This document shows positions 26,317 to 36,900 of a stretch of 64,000 nucleotides of DNA, one piece after another. Numbering within the stretch: position 1 is the stretch's first letter; each line of letters begins with the position of its first letter. Origin of the DNA: JAJZEO01 sp964350315. Lineage in GTDB: Bacteria > Chlamydiota > Chlamydiia > Chlamydiales > 2-12-FULL-49-11. The stretch lies in NCBI GenBank assembly GCA_964350315.1, contig CAYGJD010000004.1, positions 73,805 to 137,804 on the forward strand, written 5' to 3'. The notes under the pieces were generated by a model. It had not been told where the DNA came from and did not search any database. It was given only the letters and a program-made list of their open reading frames with translations. Position numbers and translations under genes: made by a program.

Positions 26317-26871
26317 TTAAGAGTTTGAAACTGCAACGAATAAGATTTGCCCCTCATATAGGCCGCTTGCCTTCCCTTCTAGCGTTCCTTTTTTTGCAGA
26401 GACGGTGATTTTATGCGCTTCTGGGGGAGAAATTTTCTCCCCCGGTGAAATTTCTCGCACAAGCGATCCGCTTGTTAATTCTGTTTTCTTTTTCTTTCCT
26501 GAAGAATTTCTATCTGATGTCACAACAAGCGTCTCTCTTTGATTAAAAATATGAGCAATTTCAAACTCTCCTTTATTTGAAACTGTTGTTCCCATAATAT
26601 AGACGCGATCGTATCTAACCTCTTCCATCAAATCGCTTATTACCAAATAAATAGTTCCAATTTTCGTATCTCTTTTGTTATTTTTCTTTACCTCGTTAGA
26701 ATCAAACTCACACATCAAAAAGTTCGTAGAAAAGGGATCATTGACTGAATCTTTGAGCTCAATAGAAAAATCAGGTGCTGCGATTGTTACAAATTCAAGC
26801 ATGTCTGATTGCTTTGCAAAAAGAAAAATTGTACATAAAGGGATAAGCAAAAAAGGCCGATACATACTCAC
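26317..26871 (-). CDS. Secreted beta-rich protein, convergent with 25749
   Basis: A 184-residue protein with an N-terminal signal peptide (PFLLIPLCTIFLFA) and a beta-patterned mature part ending SGLYEGQILFVAVSNS. That is the same kind of final strand (S-G-x-Y-x-x-x-I/V-L) as the 25749 protein, which also has the same length. A lysine-rich loop (SSGKKKKTEL) lies in the middle. Function unknown; it probably belongs to the same structural class as its two rightward neighbours. Confidence 0.6.
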   Translation of the reverse strand: MSMYRPFLLIPLCTIFLFAKQSDMLEFVTIAAPDFSIELKDSVNDPFSTNFLMCEFDSNEVKKNNKRDTKIGTIYLVISDLMEEVRYDRVYIMGTTVSNKGEFEIAHIFNQRETLVVTSDRNSSGKKKKTELTSGSLVREISPGEKISPPEAHKITVSAKKGTLEGKASGLYEGQILFVAVSNS

Positions 26872-26928
26872 CCAAAATAGCTAGTTTATGATAGACTTTA
26901 AGTCATTGAATTTTGATAATCAACTTTT

Positions 26929-28197
26929 ATGAAGCGTCTTTTTCCACTCTACCTTGTTATCTTCATTGGATTTTTAGCGTATAGCATTCAAATCCCTATC
27001 CTTACGTCTATTGTGTTTGATCCTGAGTTTGGCCCTTTAATTTACCCAACTTTAGGTGTGACTGAAAAGAAATTTATTTTAGGCCTTCTACTGAGCATGT
27101 ATCCTTTAGGGCAATTTTTTGGATCTCCAATTTTAGGAGCTTTTTCTGATCGCTTTGGAAGAAAAAAAGTCTTAATCATCTCCTTGGTCTTAACAATATT
27201 AGCAACGGTTTCAACGGCTCTTTTTCTAAAAACCACTCTATTCTCATGGGTCTACCTCAGCCTCTTCCTTGCAGGACTATTTGAAGGAAATATTGCAATT
27301 GCACAAGGAGCTATTGTCGATAGCGTTGACGATTCAAATAGAAGTCGTTATTTTGGCTACATTTACGTATGTTCAAGCACGGGCTTTATCTTTGGCCCAC
27401 TTATCGCCAGTGTTTTTTCAAATGATAAAATATTCTGGTGGTTCGGTCCAACAACCACATTTTGGTTAGTGGGTATATTAATGACTTTTATACTGATTTG
27501 GGTAAGACTTCACTTTAAAGAGACACACAAAGTTGATACAAACATCAATCGTGGATATTTTCAAGAGTTCACAAATCTAACAAATGTTTTTAAAGACAAA
27601 GAGTTAAGGTATTATTACGGGGTTAATTTCCTCATTTATTTTGCAATCTTTGGCTACCTTAGATTTTACCCTACCTACATAACACTAATCTTTAACACCC
27701 CATTTGCCCTTCTTTCATTAATTATTGCTTATGTGGCCTTTCCATTTATCATCGTAAATATCTTTCTGACCCCCTTCTTTTCCAGGCTAAGAGCAGCTAA
27801 AAGAATTACATTGATCAGCAGTATTATCATGGGAATTGCAATGATTTCAATCGTCTGCTTTTCATCTTTCAATTCAATATGGATTACACTTGGAATCACC
27901 ACTTTTTCTCTTGCCTTTGCCAACACATTCTCTGTTGCAATGATCTCATTTATGGTCGATAAAACCCGACAAGGTTCTGTGATGGGAAACAATCAATCTC
28001 TTGTTGCAGGAGCACAAGGAGTTTCAGCTATTGTCGGAGGAGCTATTGCGATGATCGCAACTTTCTTACCCCTTGTGTTTTATGGATTATTAGGCATTCT
28101 TGCAGGAATATTACTTTTACTTCGTCATCATTCTGAATGGCAAAGAGACATTAACCACCACTCTCCTCCTGCTGTTATTGATGATGACGATCTTTGA
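26929..28197 (+). CDS. Major facilitator superfamily transporter (TCR/Tet-like)
   Basis: A 422-residue inner-membrane protein with about 12 hydrophobic segments and the MFS loop 2-3 motif GSPILGAFSDRFGRKKV, typical of DHA1/tetracycline-efflux-like carriers. The C terminus is acidic (VIDDDDL). It is divergent from the 26871 gene and convergent with the 28198 gene, so it stands alone. The substrate cannot be inferred; drug efflux or nutrient exchange are both possible. Confidence 0.85.
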   Translation: MKRLFPLYLVIFIGFLAYSIQIPILTSIVFDPEFGPLIYPTLGVTEKKFILGLLLSMYPLGQFFGSPILGAFSDRFGRKKVLIISLVLTILATVSTALFLKTTLFSWVYLSLFLAGLFEGNIAIAQGAIVDSVDDSNRSRYFGYIYVCSSTGFIFGPLIASVFSNDKIFWWFGPTTTFWLVGILMTFILIWVRLHFKETHKVDTNINRGYFQEFTNLTNVFKDKELRYYYGVNFLIYFAIFGYLRFYPTYITLIFNTPFALLSLIIAYVAFPFIIVNIFLTPFFSRLRAAKRITLISSIIMGIAMISIVCFSSFNSIWITLGITTFSLAFANTFSVAMISFMVDKTRQGSVMGNNQSLVAGAQGVSAIVGGAIAMIATFLPLVFYGLLGILAGILLLLRHHSEWQRDINHHSPPAVIDDDDL

Positions 28198-29247
28198 CTA
28201 TTCTAGAGCAGCTGCATCGATTAGAAGGTTTAGAGCCGCAAGTGCTTCATCAATTCCAACTATGCTCTGGTCTATGGAAACAATCTCAGAAGGTGTTACC
28301 GTTGCATCTTTGAGAAAAGCTTGATACTGCTTCTTTACATCTTTAAGAAATGTCTGATAAATCGAAAAGATCAGCTTCCGATTTGCTTTTAGCTGGTTTA
28401 TCTGGGCTGTACTCAGTGAGTGTAGGCTATTTTGATTTGTTAGAACGGCATTGATATCTACAACAGTTTTATAAAGTGTTGACGCTTGTGTGCTTACGAT
28501 CGAATCATAAGTAGAAATTTGACTAGCGAGGGAAGGTGTTGTATAAGGATTCATTCCCATATTCAGGTTAAATCCATAAGTTCCCACCGGAAGAAGATTC
28601 AGAAATTCATAGGGCATCGATATCTTAAATGTTTTTTTCTGTTTTATCTTTGATCCAAAAGAGTTGTTCACAAGAATCAATCGATCTGAACTCCACGTAT
28701 CGGCAAGTAAAATAGAGTATCCTGTAGTAAACCATGCGCGTACAGGTGTTTTGCCATCGCTTAATAAATAGTTGAAATAAAGAAGTTGCGTTTGATTGTC
28801 TGAGAGTGCATTTGTTTGAAAATCGTAAAAACTGCTACTCATAGAAATGAAATTCATTTGCAAATTCAAAATCTGCAAAAAAACTTCATACCCGCCAGTT
28901 GCTTCTGGATTTGGTGTTGCAGTAAGCACAAGGTTACCATTTAGCGCCTTTGCTTTCTCAACTTCAGCATAGGTTTTTGTAGTAGCAACAATTCCTACAT
29001 CTAAGTCTGCCAAATTATTTTGAACAATAACAACATCACCCTGTACCGTTCGTGATTGGGGCAATATTTCTAGCGTGTATGTTGTGCTTGTCTTAATGAG
29101 TTTAATTTGCGCATTCCTGCGTACTTCATTCGTATTTCCCGAATTAAAATAGAGCGCATTTGGATCTACAACATTGAAATTTACACTTGCTTTAAGAGTC
29201 ACATGAGAAATCAAGCAAACGCAGATCAGAAAGAATTTATTAAACAA
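28198..29247 (-). CDS. Secreted protein of unknown function with helical C terminus
   Basis: A 349-residue protein with a signal peptide (FFLICVCLISHVTLKA). The mature N-terminal two thirds is beta-rich. The last 110 residues or so are helical, with paired Leu/Ile heptads (around AQINQLKANRKLIFSIYQTF), probably a coiled coil. No family recognised. It stands immediately next to the MFS stop (no gap, tail to tail) and 17 bases downstream of tkt on the same strand. Confidence 0.65.
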   Translation of the reverse strand: MFNKFFLICVCLISHVTLKASVNFNVVDPNALYFNSGNTNEVRRNAQIKLIKTSTTYTLEILPQSRTVQGDVVIVQNNLADLDVGIVATTKTYAEVEKAKALNGNLVLTATPNPEATGGYEVFLQILNLQMNFISMSSSFYDFQTNALSDNQTQLLYFNYLLSDGKTPVRAWFTTGYSILLADTWSSDRLILVNNSFGSKIKQKKTFKISMPYEFLNLLPVGTYGFNLNMGMNPYTTPSLASQISTYDSIVSTQASTLYKTVVDINAVLTNQNSLHSLSTAQINQLKANRKLIFSIYQTFLKDVKKQYQAFLKDATVTPSEIVSIDQSIVGIDEALAALNLLIDAAALE

Positions 29248-29264
29248 CGTGGCTCCATCGCTAC

Positions 29265-31286
29265 CTATACTTTAACCTTTCCCCGCGTCATTAGTCTTTC
29301 AATCACTTGATCTGCTGTGAAGCCAAAGTACTGCATCACATCTGCAATCGGCGCTGAGCGGCCAAATTCATCTATTGTAATTGCAATTCCTTGTGGCCCG
29401 ATATAACGATCCCATCCAAAAGAAACTCCTGTCTCAAGGCAAACTCTTTGCCCAAGATCACCCCCAAGTACTTTATTTCTATAAGACTCATCTTGATTTT
29501 CAAATTGTCTAAAGCAAGGAAGAGAAACAACTCTCACGTTTTTGCCATGTGTTGATTTTAGTCTTTCGGCTACATCAACTGCCAAGCTCAACTCCGACCC
29601 TGTTCCAATTAAAGTATAATCAACTGCTTTTGACTTATCTTCTGCAATTAAAATATATCCACCACGCAGAGCTTTATTTTCAATGTCTCCGCCTGTTTGC
29701 TCAAGTGTTGGCAAAGCTTGTCTTGTCAACATAAGGCCTACAGGACCTTTTTGATGATTTAGAGCAAACCACCAAGCAGCTTTTACTTCATTCGCATCAC
29801 CAGGGCGCCATGTATAAAAATTAGGCATAGCACGCATTGAAGCCAAATGTTCTACTGGCTGGTGCGTTGGACCATCTTCTCCTAAACCAATAGAGTCGTG
29901 AGTATAAATCAAAATCACTGGATAATCAGAAAGAGCTGCTAAACGAACTGCATTTCTTGCATAGTCATGAAAACACATAAATGTTGCGACAAAAGGACGA
30001 AGAATCGTTGTTGACATTCCATTTGCCATAGCTGTCATCGCAAACTCTCTCACACCATATTTGATGTTGCTTGGTGTAAAATCTTCTCTTGTTACAAAAC
30101 CTGAACTTTTAATGTTTGAATTGTTTGAACCAGATAAATCTGCTGAGCCGCCAATCAAATTAGGCATGTGTTCTGCAATTTTTTGAATGCACAGTTCTGA
30201 TACAATTCTTCCAGCCATTCTCTCTTCTGGCATTTTCAAACTAAGCAATTCTTTTTTTAATTGCGCTGGGATGTGGTGGTCTGACATATGCGAATAGAGT
30301 TTAAAAAGATCGGGATGGGCAGACTTCCAAGTGATGAATTTTTGATTCCATTCCTTTTCAAGAGCTTCATTTTTTTTCTTTACTTCCTCAAAATATTCCT
30401 TAACAGAAGACGGAATGTAAAATTCTTCTTGGGGCCATTTAAGGTTTTCTTTTGTTGCTTTAACTTCGTCCACTCCGAGAGGTGAACCGTGTACTTTACT
30501 TGTCCCTGCTTTATGCGGTGACCCTTTGCCAATTTGCGTATGTGCCACGACAAGCGTTGGTTTTTCGAGCTTTCCTCGAAGAGGCGCCATGGCTTCTTCG
30601 ATTTGTGTGATCTCGTTAGCGTCTTTGATTGTGACAACATTCCATCCATATGATTTGTATCTCGCGATTTGATCATCTGAACAACTCTCCTTCCACTCTC
30701 CATCGAGTGTAATGTAGTTCATGTCATAAATAAGTATTAAATTATTCAAACAAAGATGTCCTGCAAGTGATGATGCCTCAGAGCTTATCCCTTCCATCAT
30801 ACATCCATCACCAGCCAAGCAAACAACTTTACTATCTATGATTTCATGCCCATCTTTATTTAATCGTGCTTCTAACATCTTATTTGCAAGAGCAAGCCCA
30901 ACTGCATTCGCTACCCCTTGTCCAAGAGGACCAGTTGTAACTTCTACTCCATCAGTATCTAGACGTTCTGGATGTCCCGGCGTGTTAGAATTTAGCTGTC
31001 TAAACTTTTTTAGGTCTTCAAGCGAAACCTTGTAACCTGCTAAATGCAAGGCTGAGTATAAAAAAGCTGACCCATGTCCCGCTGAAAGAACAAATCTGTC
31101 GCGGTTAAACCATTCACTATTTTTTGAGTTGTATCTCATGAAGGATCCCCAGAGATAAGCCCCCAATTCAGCGCAACCAAGAGGCAATCCCGGGTGACCC
31201 GAATTTGCTTTTTGAACAGCGTCTATTGATAACCCTCTGATTGTATTCGCAATTTCGTGGTAGAGCTTTTTATTTTCTTCATCCAT
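29265..31286 (-). CDS. tkt: Transketolase
   Basis: A 673-residue thiamine-diphosphate enzyme of the pentose phosphate pathway. Landmarks are SGHPGLPLG near residue 30, the TPP motif GDGCMMEG ... NLILIYDMN, and EDGPTHQPVEHLASMRAMPN in the pyrimidine domain. Length is typical. It is divergent from alaS, an arrangement also seen in Chlamydia (tkt, alaS, mfd). Confidence 0.96.
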   Translation of the reverse strand: MDEENKKLYHEIANTIRGLSIDAVQKANSGHPGLPLGCAELGAYLWGSFMRYNSKNSEWFNRDRFVLSAGHGSAFLYSALHLAGYKVSLEDLKKFRQLNSNTPGHPERLDTDGVEVTTGPLGQGVANAVGLALANKMLEARLNKDGHEIIDSKVVCLAGDGCMMEGISSEASSLAGHLCLNNLILIYDMNYITLDGEWKESCSDDQIARYKSYGWNVVTIKDANEITQIEEAMAPLRGKLEKPTLVVAHTQIGKGSPHKAGTSKVHGSPLGVDEVKATKENLKWPQEEFYIPSSVKEYFEEVKKKNEALEKEWNQKFITWKSAHPDLFKLYSHMSDHHIPAQLKKELLSLKMPEERMAGRIVSELCIQKIAEHMPNLIGGSADLSGSNNSNIKSSGFVTREDFTPSNIKYGVREFAMTAMANGMSTTILRPFVATFMCFHDYARNAVRLAALSDYPVILIYTHDSIGLGEDGPTHQPVEHLASMRAMPNFYTWRPGDANEVKAAWWFALNHQKGPVGLMLTRQALPTLEQTGGDIENKALRGGYILIAEDKSKAVDYTLIGTGSELSLAVDVAERLKSTHGKNVRVVSLPCFRQFENQDESYRNKVLGGDLGQRVCLETGVSFGWDRYIGPQGIAITIDEFGRSAPIADVMQYFGFTADQVIERLMTRGKVKV

Positions 31287-31364
31287 GATGCCATCTCTTC
31301 TTGCATTTCTTAGTGTTGTCCTTTATTCTACTCATCTGATTGTAATTTTCAAGGAAAAGATCGT

Positions 31365-33983
31365 ATGTTTTCACGAGAATTGAGAAAAAGGTTTCTACAT
31401 TTCTTCAAAGAAAAAGACCACACTATTGTCTCATCGTCCCCAGTTATCCCGCATAACGATCCTACTCTGCTTTTTGTAAACGCTGGAATGAACCAATTTA
31501 AAGATGTCTTTTTAGGCAAAACAAATCTCGAATATAGAAAAGCTGCCTCATCTCAAAAATGTGTCCGTGTTGGTGGAAAACACAACGATCTTGATAACGT
31601 TGGCCACACAACAAGGCATCTCACCCTTTTTGAAATGCTTGGAAACTTTTCTTTCGGAGATTATTTTAAAAAAGAAGCCATAGAAATGGCATGGAATTTT
31701 TCAACTCATGTCATGCAACTTCCTGTTGAAAAACTTTGGGTCTCTATTTATGTCGATGATGACGAGGCTTTCGAACTTTGGAAATCCCATATTGATGAAA
31801 AGCGAATTGTTCGTATCTCAGGAAAAGACAATTTTTGGGAAATGGGAGACGTTGGTCCTTGTGGTCCCTGCACAGAACTTTTTTACGACAAAGGAGATCT
31901 TTTTGGCAAGGGACGCAATCCTATTGAAGATGCAGAGGGAGAGCGTTTTTTCGAATTTTGGAATTTAGTCTTCATGCAATACAATCAAGAGGAATCTGGG
32001 AAAAAGAGCCTGCTTCCCAAGCCATGTGTTGATACAGGCATGGGACTTGAGCGCATGATTTCTCTCCTCCAAGGGGCAGACAATGTATTCCAAACAGACG
32101 TTCTTTTCCGACTAATTAAAGAAACTGAATCAATTAGCAAAGAAAAATACGACTCAAATAAAGCTGCGTTTAATGTCATCGCAGATCACATGAGAGCGCT
32201 TTCATTTTCTATTGCAGATGGAGCTGTTCCATCAAACGTCGATCGCGGGTATGTATTAAGAAAGGTTTTAAGACGCGCTGTTCGATATGGAAGAAAACTC
32301 TCTTTAAACAAACCCTTTTTAGCAAAACTTCTTCCTGCACTCATTGAAGAAATGGGTGAAGACTTCCCAGAACTTGCCTCATCGAAAGAAAAAATTGAAG
32401 AAATCATCACAATTGAAGAAGAAAATTTCTTACGTACTCTTACTCGTGGCGGAAACATTTTAAATACCATCATCGAAAAGTCAAATGATTCTAAGCGAAG
32501 AGAGATTAGCGGTGATGACGCATTCAAACTCAAAGACACATACGGATTCCCTCTTGAGGAAATCCTGCTCCTTGCAAAAGACAGCGGCCTTCAGGTGAAT
32601 CTTGAGGGGTATCAGATCCTCGAAGAAAAGGCGCGTGAATTATCAAAACAATCTAGAAAAGAACATGCTCAAGTTGTTGAAGAATCTGTTTTTTCTGATT
32701 TTGCTACAAAACATCCTGCAACCGTTTTTCTTGGTTACGACCAATTAGAGGTAAAAGGGACTATTATCGGGCTTCTCAAAGATGGAGAATTCGTTCACCA
32801 GATAAAAGCTGGAGATGAGGCCTCTATCATTCTTGACCAAACTTCGTTTTACGCTGAAATGGGTGGTCAAACAGGAGACTCAGGGACAATTAACCACCAT
32901 TCAGCACACTTTTCTGTAGTTGATTGCAAAAACCCTTACCCAGGAGTTGTTCTTCACACAGGGAAGCTTAAAACAGGAATTCTAATGGTAGGAGAACCTG
33001 TACAAACAAGTGTTGAAGAAGAAAGACGTACCCTTATCTGCCGAAATCACACAGGAACTCACTTACTTCATTGGGCACTTGAAAAAGTTCTCGGCCCCCA
33101 CATTAGACAAGCAGGATCAAGCGTTGGACCCAACTCAATTCGTTTTGACTTTTCTCATCACAAAGCTTTAACAAGAGAACAAATTCGAGAAGTTGAATTA
33201 TTAATTGCAGAAGCCATTCGTATAAACCACCCTGTTGAAATCTCTGAAATTTCCTATGAACAAGTAAAAACACGCAGTGATATTAAACAGTTTTTTGGCG
33301 ACAAATATGGCTCAACTGTTCGGGTTGTAGATATCGACAACTTTGCAAAAGAACTTTGTGGAGGCACACATGTTGACTCTCTCTCTCAAATTGGCCACTT
33401 TCGCATCGTTAAAGAATCTTCAATCGCAGCAGGAGTAAGACGTATCGAAGCTGTTTCAGGAAAACTTGCAGAAGAGTATTCATATACAAGAGAGGATTTC
33501 CTCAATCTGGTTTGTGACAAATTAGATACGCAACCTTTGCAAGTAGAAACAAAAATCGATGCCCTTTTTGATGAAATTGGGCAGCTGCGTCACCAACTTA
33601 AATCGATGAGAAAGGTCCATATTAAATCCGTTCTTGATGATTTAATGACGAAAAAAGAAGTAATAGGCAACATTAACGTCGTTTGTGCAACAGTCGAACT
33701 CATGAAAGATGAATTTGCGCCTCTTGCCAATGACTTGTTTAGTCGCCTTGGATCATGCCTCCTTATTTTAGGGATGAAAGAAGATGACCGTGCAAGACTT
33801 CTTGTTAAGGTCTCTCCAGATCTAATAGCAAAAAATCTCTCCGCAAGTGAGATTATTAAGGCTATTTCACCTGAAATTTCAGGTTCAGGTGGCGGCAAAC
33901 CTGATAACGCACAAGCAGGCGGCACTAATCCCGAAGGACTCGAAAAGGCTTATAAAAAAGCTAAATCACTCATAAAAAAATGA
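31365..33983 (+). CDS. alaS: Alanyl-tRNA synthetase
   Basis: An 872-residue class II synthetase with the catalytic core (FVNAGMNQFKDVFLG; FEMLGNFSFGDYFKKEA), the editing-domain zinc sites (HTGTHLLHWAL and CGGTHV), and the C-terminal C-Ala domain ending GSGGGKPDNAQAGG. Full length. Its stop overlaps the mfd start (ATGA), so the two are translationally coupled. Confidence 0.97.
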   Translation: MFSRELRKRFLHFFKEKDHTIVSSSPVIPHNDPTLLFVNAGMNQFKDVFLGKTNLEYRKAASSQKCVRVGGKHNDLDNVGHTTRHLTLFEMLGNFSFGDYFKKEAIEMAWNFSTHVMQLPVEKLWVSIYVDDDEAFELWKSHIDEKRIVRISGKDNFWEMGDVGPCGPCTELFYDKGDLFGKGRNPIEDAEGERFFEFWNLVFMQYNQEESGKKSLLPKPCVDTGMGLERMISLLQGADNVFQTDVLFRLIKETESISKEKYDSNKAAFNVIADHMRALSFSIADGAVPSNVDRGYVLRKVLRRAVRYGRKLSLNKPFLAKLLPALIEEMGEDFPELASSKEKIEEIITIEEENFLRTLTRGGNILNTIIEKSNDSKRREISGDDAFKLKDTYGFPLEEILLLAKDSGLQVNLEGYQILEEKARELSKQSRKEHAQVVEESVFSDFATKHPATVFLGYDQLEVKGTIIGLLKDGEFVHQIKAGDEASIILDQTSFYAEMGGQTGDSGTINHHSAHFSVVDCKNPYPGVVLHTGKLKTGILMVGEPVQTSVEEERRTLICRNHTGTHLLHWALEKVLGPHIRQAGSSVGPNSIRFDFSHHKALTREQIREVELLIAEAIRINHPVEISEISYEQVKTRSDIKQFFGDKYGSTVRVVDIDNFAKELCGGTHVDSLSQIGHFRIVKESSIAAGVRRIEAVSGKLAEEYSYTREDFLNLVCDKLDTQPLQVETKIDALFDEIGQLRHQLKSMRKVHIKSVLDDLMTKKEVIGNINVVCATVELMKDEFAPLANDLFSRLGSCLLILGMKEDDRARLLVKVSPDLIAKNLSASEIIKAISPEISGSGGGKPDNAQAGGTNPEGLEKAYKKAKSLIKK

Positions 33984-36900
33984 AAGAACTGCTACAAATA
34001 CTAGATAAAGACCCATTCTTTGAAAAGTTTGATGAGCTTGCAAGCAAGCCGTCTATTCTTTTTGAAGAGCTTTGGGATGCCCCGAAATCGATCATTCTTT
34101 CAAAAGCTCTGAATTCAAGAAAGAAACCCTTAATTGTCATTGCAGAAGGTGATCGAAAGGAGAAACTCTTTGAAGACCTCCTCTATTTTGAAAAGGAACG
34201 CGTTGTTGATCTCCCTTCCTGGGAAGTTCTTATTGGTGAAGAGATCAAACCAAGTCCTGACATCATTGGTGAAAGACTTTTAGCGTTATTGAATCTAACA
34301 AAGCAAAAAGAACCTATCATTCTTGTAACATCCCTGGCTTCTCTTCTGCAAAAGGTCGTTTCTCCAAAAGCGCTCAAGGCGTCGTTTAGCACCATAAAGG
34401 TTGGAGAAGAGCTTGAGTTTGAGAAACTCATCTCTCGCCTTGTTGATCTCGGCTACGTGAAAACAAAACTGATTGAAGACAAGGGCCAATTTGCTGTCCG
34501 AGGTGGAATCATTGATGTCTACCCTGTTTCAAGCATGACTCCTTATCGCGTTGAATATTTCGGTGATACGATTGATGACATTAGAACTTTTGACCCCATG
34601 AGCCAAAAATCACATGAAAAAGTCACAAAGTTCACCCTTGGTCATGCTGATGAGTATGCTTTTGTCCATAATGCAAAAGATCTTGTCTCAATTCTTGATT
34701 ACTTTGATGATGCCACTATCGCATTTGATAATCTTCTTGCCACAGAAGACACCTATGTTGCGCTCAAGCAAATGACGCAAACTGTCTCCCCTTTCTTCAT
34801 CGATTTTATTGATATATTAAAAAGCGACCGACATAAAATCCTTTTCTCAGATGCACCTCTTGAAAAAATTTCACAAAAAGTTGTGAAAGATAAAGATCTT
34901 TTGACCTTTGATTTTTGCAATGAAACATTAACAACAAGCAGAATTGCTTCTCCTTTTCTTACTCTAGACACATACTATGAAAGCGAAGACATCGCAGAAG
35001 GGATTTCTCAGCATGAACTCACAACAGAAACTATTTTTCTCTCAGGCTCAGATAAAGAAAGTGACCAAATAAAAGCAAAGCTTACTCAACTACCAGAAAA
35101 GTCTCTTTTTCTACGCGGTTATCTATCTTCTGGATTTGCACTGCCACGCATCAATTGCAGCGTAGTTCCATACACTGAATTTACGCATCACTATAAAGTT
35201 CGCAGAAAAAAATGGCGCACATCATACCACACTCCAGTCAATGAATTTCATGCCATTTGCGTCGGCGATCTTGTTGTACACTTTCACAATGGAATTGGAA
35301 AATATCTCGGTGTTGAGAAGAAGAATAATCACCTCGGACAAATGACTGAGTTTTTGATCATTGAGTATGCAGAATCAAGCAAACTATACGTTCCAGCAGC
35401 ACAATCACACTTAGTTAGCCGCTACATTGGATCAAAAGAAGAATCTCCAGATCTACACAAGCTTGGCACATCAAATTGGCAACGTCTCAAAACTCGCGCG
35501 CAACAATCTATCATTGGCTACGCTAAAGACTTAATCGAATTACAAGCAAAACGCGAAATCGAAGGTGGATTTGTCTATTCCCCAGATGGTGAAGACATGC
35601 AACTTTTTGAAGATGCCTTTGAATACGTTGAAACTGCTGATCAAATGTCTGCTATTTCTGACATTAAAAATGACATGATTTCTGACAAACCCCTCGATCG
35701 CCTTATCTGCGGTGATGTTGGTTATGGAAAAACAGAAGTTGCCATGCGCGCTGCTTTTAAAGCTGTCGCCGATGGAAACAAGCAAGTCGCTGTTTTAGTT
35801 CCTACAACCGTTTTAGCGATGCAACACTACGAGAGTTTTAAGTCTAGAATGGATCTTTTTGGAATTAACATTGGAATTGCCTCTCGCTTTCAAACACCGA
35901 AACAAGTGAAAGAGACTCTTGAAAAGGTTGCCCTTGGAAAGATAGATATTCTCGTCGGAACGCATCGCATTATCTCAAGCGACGTTCTCTTTAAAGATCT
36001 TGGCCTAATCATCATTGATGAAGAGCAACGCTTTGGCGTAAGATCAAAAGAGAAGCTCAAAAAATTAAAGGCGAATGTCGACTGCTTAACGCTAACTGCG
36101 ACCCCAATCCCCCGTACTCTTTATTTTTCCCTCATCGGTGCAAAACCGATGTCTGTGATAAGTTCTCCGCCACACGACAGACTTCCGATCAAGACAATCA
36201 TCGCCGAAAAGGAAAATGACGTCATAAAAAACGCCCTCTTGCGAGAAGTTACAAGAGGTGGACAAGTCTACTTTATTCACAACAGAGTAGAATCAATCTA
36301 CGAACAAGCAAAAGAGCTCCAAGATTTAATGCCCACAGCAAAAATTGGCGTTGTTCATGGCCAGATGTCAGCTGACATGATTGATGATGTATTTCACGCC
36401 TTTAAGAAGGGCGATCTCAATGTTCTTGTTGCGACAACAATTATTGAAAATGGCATCGACATCCCCAACGCAAATACCATCCTCATCGACCGTGCTGATC
36501 GTTTTGGAATCTCAGACCTCTATCAAATGCGCGGACGAGTTGGAAGATGGAATAAATCAGCTTATGCCTACTTTCTTATCCCCTCGAATAAATCACTTGC
36601 AGAACACGCCCGCAAGAGACTTAATGCCCTTGTTGAAGCTTCTGGTTTTGGAGGGGGAATTAAACTTGCTATGAGAGATTTAGAAATTCGGGGTGCAGGC
36701 GACATTCTAGGTGTGCAACAATCAGGTCACATCGCCTCAATTGGATTCCATCTCTATTGCAAACTCCTAAAGCGTACCGTCGATGCAATGAAGAAAAAAC
36801 ACAAAACCTCATTCATTGAAACAAGAGTCGAATTTACATACGATGCAAAATTCTCAGATGCTTATATCAACGATGCAACCCTTCGCCTTGAAACGTACCA

